Assembly: GCA_947172415.1 (NCBI GenBank)
Contig: OX359197.1
Span: 6,387,673-6,451,672 of the forward strand
Direction: 5' to 3'
From: Chondrosia reniformis
Taxonomy: Eukaryota; Porifera; Demospongiae; Chondrillida; Chondrillidae
DNA: 64,000 nt
Positions 26,301 to 36,500 of this stretch are shown here, piece by piece; positions within the stretch are counted from its first letter, which is position 1; every line of letters begins with the position of its first letter. The notes under the pieces are model-generated. The model was given only the letters and a program-made list of their open reading frames with translations, was not told where the DNA came from and did not search any database. Both the position numbers and the translations under genes were made by a program.

Positions 26301-27618
26301 AAAAGTGAAGATTCGCAGGATTTAAAGCATTCCTTGGAGGCTATGCCACTCTCAGCCGGATGGAGCTGCAAGAAGTGCAAAAGAACCACATCAGCTGTTG
26401 CGAAGAAGAAGTCCTCTCCGATTCAGAGTAAGCTCCTTAATTAGTTCGTCGAGATAGAGAATTGAATGTCCTACCTAGCCATCTGGTATAGCGGAGGAAA
26501 AAAGAATGAAAAATTGAAATGTATCCTTATCCAAAGCTCTGTATATATACGAATGTGTACATACGTAGGTATGTATATATGTGTACTAGTGTTCAGTTTA
26601 TTCGTCATATTGTTACAATGCATGTACTGTACGTAGTTGTACCTTCTCGACATACATATGTACATAATAGGCATTGGAACCAAAGTGGTGTTCTAGATAT
26701 AGTATTTCATTCACAGATATCAAGGGTTCAGATAACCTGGCCAAAAAGACACACCCCCAATGTGCCCCTCCCACCCACTGTGAGAGAATAGTCATTAAAC
26801 CATCCCTAGCTAATCTTTTAAGTAGAAGTGAAGAAATTGAAGTAGCCAAACTGGGATGTGGAAAAACAACCCTCGTTAAGCCATCTGTGAAAGGTTCCAT
26901 AAAGATTTTAAAGAAAGGATCAAAGTAAGGGAAATGATGGAAATGACTTGGTTAAAATACTGTAAGTCAATAAATGATCCCTTGTGACTACTGTTATGTC
27001 TCTATTTAGGATACCTCTACGTGTTGAATACGAGAAATTCAAGAAGCATTTTGCAAAGCAATCCACATCAGCTGCCCAAGGAGCTCAGCCAATTAAGGGA
27101 TCCTTGACCACACCCACAAGCTCCTTTAAAAAACAAGCTTGCAGGAATATTGTGGCTGGTCCATGTCAGCTGTCAGAAATGGAACCAGGAGTGGATTTTG
27201 TGGAACGAGCTGAAGTACAGCAGTTAAAACAAACTTTGTCAGAGAGGACGTGGACACACAGGGTAAGCTGCCAGTGGAGGTATAGTCTAGCTTTGTTCAT
27301 AAAGCAGTCTTACATGCATATTGCATATATTCAAACCAGTCTGCCATATTGTATACCTGCCCTACTTACAATCGTAATTTTGTACGTATGTATTATGTAC
27401 ATATTCAAATATGGGTATAAGTGTCAGGAATTTATTTAGAACTTAAATTTTCTCTTTTGCAGAAGAAACTGTTGGAACGTAGACAGTCTTTGCAGTATCC
27501 ACCAAATATTACATCTCCCCTGCACCTCCCCAGACACAATCACGTGAGATCATGCAGTAGGGCAGCACTCATGGGGCAAACCCTTCTATCTAAACAGACC
27601 TGTTCAGAAGTTATGTAA
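23383..27618 (+). CDS. AGBL5: Cytosolic carboxypeptidase-like protein 5, tubulin deglutamylase (9 exons, 817 aa)
   Basis: Exons: 23383-23739, 23991-24326, 24462-25081, 25383-25521, 25722-25894, 26216-26427, 26717-26924, 27010-27262, 27463-27618; the sum is 818 codons. CCP5 is an M14D metallocarboxypeptidase that removes branch-point glutamate from polyglutamylated tubulin. The N-domain has [11 protein letters not shown] and [13 protein letters not shown]. Zinc ligands are in HPGE (about residues 240-243) and the His of DLHGH (about 361). NPDG (about 281) and NLNR bind substrate; the catalytic Glu is in YTLECNYN, rebuilt across the exon 3/4 junction. GSGRVALH and LNSAHFDF are typical of CCP5. 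The C-terminal about 300 residues are basic, low-complexity and poorly conserved, as in vertebrates. The start ATG (23383) follows an in-frame TTG-initiated extension; an out-of-frame ATG at 23352 ends after six codons. Confidence 0.94.
25965..26141 (+). repeat. 44-bp minisatellite in AGBL5 intron
   Basis: Four near-perfect copies of a 44-bp unit containing GGTGGGCGTGTCTGTCCAAC and TAGTTGATCATGTGG, between AGBL5 exons 5 and 6. Non-coding. Confidence 0.92.
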
Positions 27619-28334
27619 TCCCTTCCATATATATGTATAATGCTCCCACCACATTCATTCAAACTGGAGTTATGTATTACTACATGCTTTCTATATAATA
27701 CATATATATATTCTATGTCTGTAGGACGTAGGATCACACAAAGAGAAATTGGTCACTTATGCAGCCTTTGTCAAACAAAAAGCTTATAGTGACACTCGTC
27801 TCAACAATTCCTTTTAATATATTTAACACATCTTCTGTAATAAAGAAATCCATGGAAATACGTATTATATACAGAATGTATCTTATAGCTGCCAGGGATG
27901 AACTTGTGAACTGTTGTTTCATCAACCATAGTATACTGAGTAGATTTTACAGTGCCATCTTACTTTAATACTATTTGTACAGACTGAAGTAAATGATTCT
28001 GTTTATTAAATTATACAATTTTTAGTTTTTGTGGTATAAACAGAATTAGCTAGTCTCATGAGTCACTTGTAATTGGGCCCTGGACACCACACAAATCGTG
28101 TCTACAGAAAGAACAAGATGTGGATCAGTTGAAGACACATAATATTATAATCCTGACATTGGCCTATATACAGCTATAATATTGCAATAAACACTCAAGG
28201 TCATATCATGCACTGGAGAGACTAACTGTTCTTCCTCTGTATACACGATAGGATGAGATCCATCTGTACGCTCTGATAACCTTTGCCTAACAAACAGGAA
28301 TAAAGCATCTTGTGAAGAAGTTAAGTTGGCATAA
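27619..28334. other. Convergent 3' ends of AGBL5 and ANTXR-like copy A
   Basis: Holds the 3' UTR of AGBL5 (left part) and that of the minus-strand ANTXR-like copy A (right part). From about 28084 to 28334 the sequence is almost identical to 33294-33545 behind copy B. No other gene is visible. Confidence 0.7.
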
Positions 28335-31300
28335 TTAAACCCCTCGGTAACATACTCGAAATGTCTCCCAACAGGTTGGTGTTTGTGTTGGCTTTTGGTT
28401 CGGTGTAGGTCTAGTTTCTGGAGTTGTATGTGTGGCTACTATTTGCGCATCCTACATAGATAGATAAATTATGCATTAATAAAAAGAAAAAAAGCGCCCG
28501 ATGTGGGGCTCGAACCCACGACCCTGGGATTAAGAGTCCCATGCTCTACCGACTGAGCTAACCGGGCTGGTGTAACGGAAAACAATAACAAGTCGTATTT
28601 ATAGTGCAAGAAGAAATTAGCTGTACCTTCGCTTTCTCTAACTTGTTTCCTTCCTCTGTCGCACCTTTATCTCCCCATTGCACCTTTGTGGTAGATCAAC
28701 CGATGCTTATTAGGTAGTAGTCTAATACTGTATACTTACTTTTACTGGTTTAATCCCTCCGGCTCCTCCCCCTCCATATAAGGACGTATCTACAGTTGCC
28801 CATGTCTTGGGAGGTCTGGCTGGTGGCTATTGAAACAACAGAAGAGAAATGAAATATCATTTGCCAAGGTGCCATCTACAATCTAGGTCTCAATTTTCTA
28901 AATACTCCAAACCAAGACAACAAAGCAATAATAATGTAAACTAACCTCTTTTGGTCTTCCAGGAGGCAATCTTTTGGCCACCTTCTACAGAGTATATAAT
29001 AATAATACATGCTAGTAAATTGAAATACCAACTAGTCTCTAAATCTCAACATATTGATTCTGATGCTAAACCTAGGTACATTAATAGAACAATTGTCTAT
29101 ACAGTAAGATCCAAAGACTGCTAATAGGTAGACTTAAGGATTAATCTACACTTTGTAATCTTACCCCTCTGATGAATGGGAGGAAGAACCACAGAAGAAG
29201 CAATCCTACAACTGCTAGAATCAGAATGAGAAAGAGAAAGAACAGTCCAACACCCAACCCTGTTGCATCACTCTACAAAGTCATAGGAGAGAGGAATCAA
29301 TTTCAAGGAAACGCCAATTATTAGGCTTAATTAGGTGTCATTCTATAAACCTACTAACAATGAATATACATCCTGTCTATATGCAATGTACATACATTAC
29401 CTACTAAATACAGTACCTGTGCCAAACCTCCAGTCTGAGAACAATCTTGTTGTACTATGAGCACTTCACTAGCTCTTACAAATACCTTACCATTGAATGA
29501 AATATCTACAGTCCAGTTTCTACATATGTAGGTATGCAGAGAATACATTAAAATAGGAAGCTGGCATGTATATACCTTACCATATACCCCCTTAATATTA
29601 GCGTGCCATTAATGTTGAAGAAATTAGTGATACGATATCAATGTTCGCTAAAATGTTTTTATTACACATGTGCAGTAGTGTGGAGTAAGTATTTACAACA
29701 AAACACTAAATTTAATGGATGCTAATAAGTCATATATGGTAAAACACTAATATTAATGGTTTACAGCATACAAAATCAACTAGTCTATGAAATTGCTCAG
29801 ATAAATTACAAATACAATTTTAAATATATACCACCAGTAGCTCCTTGATCTAATCTCTTCATAGACCAACTCACCCAGGAGAGAGGCCGGGATTAGCACA
29901 AAGTGCCATTGATCCATTAGCTATTTGAACATCTGTAGTCTCCTTGGTGACGCCATTCAATGTAAATCTACACTTTTGTGTATCTGATTCAATGACAAAT
30001 TTTTTAAATCCAGTTCCCTCTAGAGTGAAATCTGTATTTGAATATAAAGTAGAAAGATATTGGCAAGTACTAGTTAATTAAACTAATTGATAGTTTCCAA
30101 TGTAATTTTGGAAATTGTAAGACTTTCATAGGACTGGGTCTCTGATGAATGGTGGAGTTACTAGAAACAGCACTGTCTCAACCAGTGAGCAAGGAGAGGA
30201 TACATCCTCATTCTATATGTGTTATACTGTTATGTGTATGTCTACCCAAGTCATAGAAAATTCGCTTTCATTGTAACCTAATACTAAAAGCAATAAATAT
30301 ATACCACCAGTAGCTCCTTGATCTAATCTCTTCATAGACCAACTCACCCATATAAGTGAGAAATCTATTATACCCAATGAAATATATACAATGTATATAG
30401 ATATTTCAATATACCACTTCTATGTTTCGGTAATTGTATTCATATTATGTATATACATTTTTATACAGTCCTGTTAATCTGTTAGTAAACTACAGATCAT
30501 GTGACATTGTTTATTTACTAAATTTCTCATCCAGTCAAAACAAGCTGTGAGAGAGGTCCAGTCATGAGGTATTGGAACTTAATTGAAATACTCATTCAAG
30601 AGGCTGGTCTTGTGACAATATATTAGTTGCTATGGTTAACCATATAAGGTAAGGGATGACTGCTTCAAACCTAAACAACCTCTTAATATATGTAGTACAT
30701 TTGATAACTGACATACCAGTATGGGGAACTTAATTGTATCTATAGTATTACTATATTAATATAAATAAATATATTCAACTTGACATTAGATTGATCTATA
30801 GTATAATTTTCCTTTTATAGTGACTCATGGGCCCCAACTTGGCCTTGTGCTTTTTTGCACTTTAATAAATATTATTATCATCATTATTATTATTATTATA
30901 ACAAATGCAGCCATTATTAATGTTACATATTTAAGATAAACAAACTACATAATATATTATAGACATTTGCCTGCTTCTTATGAGAAATATAATACTCACT
31001 TGAGCAAGTAGAATTAGTAGTTGATATGATTCTAGTTATTTCAGTGCATACTCTTTTTGAAATAAGCAGTGAACACGTAGTCGTGAGTGCATTTGCTTCT
31101 GCTTGGCAGGTGAATGCATCCTTGCTTGCCAATCCTTTCAACTGCAAAATTTGGCAAGAAGGTTTACTTGATAAAACCAATACACTAGTTTTACAGATTC
31201 ATGCATTACCTTGCTACTTGTAAAGTGATAACCAAACCACAAGTATTAAGAGTATGTATACAAATTGGTTATGCATATAAAGCTTTAAGATTAGGTACCT

Positions 31301-32905
31301 GATCAAATAGATCACTTCTAGATCCAATTACAACTGCCATTATCACAGCACCAAGCTCCTTTACTGTATGACTCTAAATAACAAATAACCAAAAAATATT
31401 ACATGTGTCTTTCTAATGTCTATTCATAATAATGCTGAAGATTCACAAAAGATCAAAAAAGACAAAATTTCCAGGGTCACTGATGAAGGGTGGAATTCTT
31501 AGAAACAGCTGTCTGGCCAGTGGAGAAGAAGAGAAGGAGAAGGAGAAAACTCTTGTATCCTCATCTAAAGCTCTCACTAGGTTTAGTCCCCAGACCCTAT
31601 ATGTCTTTATTCTAAAGTAGATGTAGCATGTAAGAAAAATGGTGTATTCATGCAGTGAATATAGTTGTGTAATTATAACATGACTATATTACACTATATT
31701 ATACTATATTATACTATATTATACTTGCTGGTGTACCAATAATGTACCAGTGAATAAGTCTCGTTTACATCCGATAAACCCCCATCAGAGATGACAATAA
31801 TAATGCTAAGACGTGATTCCCCAACACTCCTTATGGAAGACAGTGCCTACAGGGATGACAAGAGATTGTTATAAAGGCGATAAGAGTTATTAATTAAGAG
31901 CAAATGTAAAAAAATAGAACCTTTACTAGTGTATATTTCATATCACAAGGTGACACAAGTAGATTTAATATAAAAATATAAAAATAACAAGTATTGCAAA
32001 AATGCTGGTTACCATGGTATCACGTAATAAAACTTGATAATAACACTGAATGGAGTTATCTATGTGCACATACATGTATATATCACATTATAGGGGTTGT
32101 GAATGTGGGTGCCATACCAATTGAAGGCCACTACTGAGAAAGGTAAGGCCACCTGGATTTACCATCTTCAGTTTGCTAATACCTTCCTGTATACCTTGAG
32201 AATCCTCCACTTTTGTCAAGGGCATTTGAACAACTGCAGCATCTTCCCAACTGAATGTTATGTAACTTAATCTAAACTCTTGACTGACCAAAAAAAGAAA
32301 GTATATTAATACAAGTAACAAGTACAATTGCACAATTAATGGGGAAAAGTGAGGTATTGTTGAACTTGATGTGACTTACTTTGTGAAGGTTCCACTGATG
32401 CTCTCAACAAAAGGAACTATTGAAGTAGTAAAAATGTCCAGAGCACTTTGTGAGCTAACATAAAGGAAATAAGACATTGGTTACAAGTGTGTACTCTGAG
32501 CTGACAATATATGTATATACACAGAGATGTACCGACAACAATAGCCTTACCTTCTCCCCTCTCTCTCTCTCTCTCCTCACCACTCACATCACTCCCTCAC
32601 TTCCTACTACAAAGTACTATAAGGGATAACTAATTACTAATTACTTATATTCCCGAAACTAAAACATTTATACGAATCGTAAACAATAACATGCCTCCAT
32701 TACTAATAGTCTATATTGGTAGAGAATTGTAAATTCACGATCCAAAAATCGGTAGTTTTATAACTACATGTCTGCTACTACAGTCTAACAAGTACCTGTC
32801 TATAACAAAGTACAGGTCATAATCGCCTTGACATCCACCACTGACGCCTTTCCAACTCAAGCCGAAGTAGAGCAATACCGTCAACAGTATTCCGAGATGT
32901 CTCAT
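28335..32905 (-). CDS. ANTXR-like type I vWA receptor, copy A (13 exons, 444 aa)
   Basis: Exons: 32905-32796, 32454-32380, 32283-32118, 31846-31748, 31373-31299, 31141-31000, 30031-29875, 29519-29417, 29272-29165, 28984-28946, 28826-28740, 28683-28627, 28451-28335 (445 codons). Residues 1-22 are a signal peptide. The vWA domain begins [17 protein letters not shown]; the MIDAS set is complete: DSSQS (D-x-S-x-S), Thr in GGLTFLSSG, Asp in VISDGG. An Ig-like membrane-proximal domain follows, then a helix in [20 protein letters not shown] and a cytosolic tail with [20 protein letters not shown] and [19 protein letters not shown]. Those two tail blocks are diagnostic of the ANTXR1/2 (TEM8/CMG2) family, which binds collagen and laminin and couples to actin. 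A tRNA-Lys gene lies in the last intron. Tandem with copy B. Confidence 0.9.
28495..28567 (-). tRNA. tRNA-Lys (anticodon CTT), intronic
   Basis: The minus strand begins GCCCGGTTAGCTCAGTCGG and folds into a standard cloverleaf. The 7-bp acceptor stem (GCCCGGT with ATCGGGC, one G-U pair), the D-arm with AGCTCAGTCGGTAGAGC and the T-arm GTGGGTTCGAGCCCCAC are intact. The anticodon loop is ACTCTTAA, giving CTT. No CCA is encoded, as expected for a nuclear gene. It lies in the last intron of ANTXR copy A on the same strand; copy B has no tRNA at the equivalent place. Confidence 0.96.
30815..30902 (+). mobile_element. Solo 3' tail of a non-LTR element
   Basis: GGGCCCCAACTTGGCC, then GCACTTTAATAAAT and a run of ATT/ATC triplets. 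The GCACTTTAATAA plus triplet tail also ends the LINE at 60310, so this is probably a 5'-truncated LINE or SINE copy. It sits in an intron of ANTXR copy A. Confidence 0.55.
31437..31655 (+). repeat. Dispersed short repeat, CAGAAACAGCTGTCTGGCC family
   Basis: A nearly full copy of the family at 2369-2572, from GATTCACAAAAGATC to ATGTAGCATGTAAG. It lies in an intron of ANTXR copy A, antisense to that gene. It is absent at the matching intron of copy B, so it inserted after the tandem duplication or was lost from B. Confidence 0.75.
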
Positions 32906-33545
32906 TATCTGTCCTCGCCACCAACTGAAAAAGCTATTAAATAAAGCGATATATACGACAGCAACTTCGAAGGAATCACGACTTGAGTACTAATTTAAAG
33001 AATGACTTCTTTCTCGTTTCTCTATACACATAGCAGCCATACAGAGGGCGTGTTATATAGCAACACGGATTATCTAAACCATACGTATTAGGTAAGCTTC
33101 AATAATCCTTGATAGAAATCCATACGTGATCACGAGGGAATCAGATTGCATTTTAAATTTTAATTAAACCCAAGTATTTGCACAAACTGAACAGATTTAA
33201 TAGTTTCTGACACTGTAAAGTGCATAAATTAAGCTTTGTGGTATTAACAGAATTAGCTAGTCTCGCGAGTCACTTGTAGTTAGTTGGGTCCTGGACACCA
33301 CACAAATCGTGTCTACAGAAAGAACAAGATGTGGATCAGTTGAAGACACATAATATTATAATCCTGACATTGGCCTATATACAGCTATAATATTGCAATA
33401 AACACTCAAGGTCATATCATGCACTGGAGAGACTAACTGTTCTTCCTCTGTATACACGATAGGACGAGATCCATCTGTACGCTCTGATAACCTTTGCCTA
33501 ACAAACAGGAATAAAGCATCTTGTGAAGAAGTTAAGCTGGCATAA
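32906..33545. other. Spacer between the two ANTXR-like genes
   Basis: Contains the promoter and leader of copy A next to 32906 and the 3' UTR of copy B (about 33250-33545). No additional ORF. The 3' UTR part is a near-identical repeat of 28030-28334. Confidence 0.75.
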
Positions 33546-36500
33546 TTAAACCCCTCGGTAACATACTCGGAATATTTCCCAACAAGTCGGTGTTGGTTTT
33601 GCCGGAGGTTGATATCCTGGCGTTATATGTGTAGATACTACCTTCGCATCCTACACAGACACACAAACTAGATTAATAGGACTTTGCCAAGTGCAATTAA
33701 CTCCCTTCACATAAACAAAGCTAGCTGGTTGTGAAATACAGTGGATGGAAAAACATATAATTTTAGCATAAGAAAAATTCAACAATTCCACACCTTTGCT
33801 TTCTCTAACTTGTTTCCTTCCTCTGTCGCACCTTTATCTCCCCATTGCACCTTTGTGGTAGATAAACAGATGATTATTAGGTGGTAATCTAATGGTGTAC
33901 ATTTAATTATTCTGCTTACTTTTACTGGTTTAATCCCTCCGGCTCCTCCCCCTCCATATAAGGAAGCATCTACAGTTGCCCATTTCTTAGGAGGTCTGGC
34001 TGGTGGCTATTGAAACAACAAAAGAGAAAGAGGTTACAATCAATCTACACCTTGATATTCTGCAAATCTTTATCAGATGCTAACCACATCAATAAGAAGT
34101 TATGGCTGTAGTAGTCAATAGTTGGGCTACCTGATTCAGCCTTGTTGCCATAGGCAACTAAATAGGCTACCTGATTCAGCCTTGTTGCCATAGGCAACTA
34201 AATAGGCTACCTGATTCAGCCTTGTTGCCATAGGCAACTAAATAGGCTACCTGATACAGTCTTGTTGCCAGGGGCAACTAAATAGGCTACAGGACACATG
34301 CTGCAGGATAACCTTTGAGAGAATGCACCTTATTAGAAATGCCTGTTTCTATAGCAACAAACTGGTTGCTGTGTTAATGTGTGTCAGGGTTAGTAGATGT
34401 ACTCCAGGGGAATGAAATTTGAAGACACTCATGTGAAGCACGAGGTGTTGAGTCTATATTTCGCCCGTCTGTACTTGTAGCATAACAGCATCACATTTTT
34501 ACACAATAAGTTTAATTATACAAAGCAAAACCTCTTTCTCTGGTTCTTCAGGAGGTAGTCCGCCGGCTATCTTCTACAGAAAGTATACATGTACACATCA
34601 GTAAATTGAAATGTCAACTATTCCATAATTCTAAAGAGTCACATATTCTAACCATCTGTTACAGTACTTAAGAAGCTATGACTAAATGGAGCAATCTTGT
34701 AATCTTACCCCTCTGATGAATGGTAGAAAGAACCACAGAAGAAGCAATCCTACAACTGCTAGAATCAGAATGAGAAAGAGAAAGAACAGTCCAACACCCA
34801 ACCCTGTTGCATCACTCTACAAAGGGAAGAGGGATTAGTGATACTTAACTAAATATTCATATATGTACAAAATTAGTATACATATATACATACATACATA
34901 CTTGTGTGAATATAAAAACATAATATATATACGTACATAAAAACATATCAGAGAGATATATATTTAAGTGATGCACTGTTGAACATCAATAAGAAAAGTG
35001 TGTAAGAAGCTAATACCATTAAAACCAGAACAAATGGTTTAGTTGCAAGTGCAGTGCTCTGCCACTGAACCATAATATATACCCACAGCAATACGTCCCT
35101 CTAAAAGCCACTTTGTTCTCATGTAGTAAACCAATTAGAGGTCATTTTTTAAACCTGAACATCACACAGTGGAATCTCATTATAATGAAGCTCAAAGGGA
35201 ACCATAAAAAGTTTCTTAAATCGAATATTCACTATACTGAAAGTATATATAGGTATACAACTTTTGCTGGGGCTAGCAAAGTACTTCACTATACTGAGAC
35301 ATCCAGAGATTCTACAGTACCTGTGCCAAACCTCCAGTCTGAGAACAATCTTGTACTGTGAGCACTTCACTAGCTCTGACATATACCTTACCATCGAACG
35401 AAACATCTACAATCCAGTTTCTACATATGTAGGTATGCAGAGAATACGTTAAATGCAAAAACTATAGTTAATGCAACACACATATGTTCAAAATTAACCA
35501 GTTTATTAATTCACTTCAATTATTTACAATGAAGAACCACAGGTGGCCATTGCTTTTATTCAAGTGTGAGGAATCATTATCTTTTAAAATTTCCTTGAAC
35601 ATTCTGAAACAACTGCACTTTCATTTTTATTTCAATCAGTAATTGAATTACAATTTTAAATATATACCACCAGTAGCTCCTTGATCTAACCTCTTCATAG
35701 ACCAACTCACCCAGGAGAGAGGCAGGGATTAGCACAAAGTGCCATTGATCTATTTACTTGAACATCTGTAGTCTCCTTGGTGACGCCATTCAATGTAAAT
35801 CTACACTTTTGTGTAGCTGATTTAAATTTGTTAAATCCGGTTCCCTCTAGAAAAACATCTATTTTTGGATAAGAGAGAATACGAAGTAGAAAGATTAGAT
35901 GATAGGTACTTTATTCTAACTGTACCAAACTTATCTTTGAGATGGTTCATCTTTAGTCTTTTGAGCATCCAGAGACACAGTTCTAGAGACAAACTGTATC
36001 TCTGGATGCTCAAAAGACTGAAGATGAGCCATCTCAAAGTAGAAATAAATTGACAAGTATTAGCTCACTACTTTTCAATTTATATAAAATTAATGGATCA
36101 TATTACTAATATTAATATGTAATTAGTAAATTGTACGTCTTCATGGTTATGTGCGTAATATTACTGATGAAGACAAACAAGACCATAGCACTATGTACGA
36201 CTTCCAGAAGAAACCTGATTGTGATCCGTTTAATAAAATTCTACATATAAAGTATCTTTGAGATGGTTCATCTTTAGTATTTCGAACATCTAAAGACAAA
36301 GGATGAATCATTTCAAAGATAAGTTAAATGCAGTAGAAGAAATTCCTATAATCTGATTCTAAGTGTTCTTGTGAAAATATTTATGGGATGAATTATAAAT
36401 CAGTACATTTTACAGATCATGTGACATTGTTTATTTACTAAATTTCTCATCCAGTCAAAACAAGCTGTGAGAGAGGTCCAGTCATGAGGTGCCCGACTGA

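Noticed and set aside
26471-26900. Minus-strand ORFs over AGBL5 exon 7
   Set aside because: Shadows of the real exon on the plus strand, which carries consistent splice sites and phase.
34125-34284. CRISPR-like array (40-bp repeats)
   Set aside because: Direct repeats are adjacent with no unique spacers. The context is a eukaryotic intron, so it is a minisatellite.
35831-36053. Two mirror-image ORFs with the same peptide on opposite strands
   Set aside because: They are the two arms of a fold-back element read in both directions.
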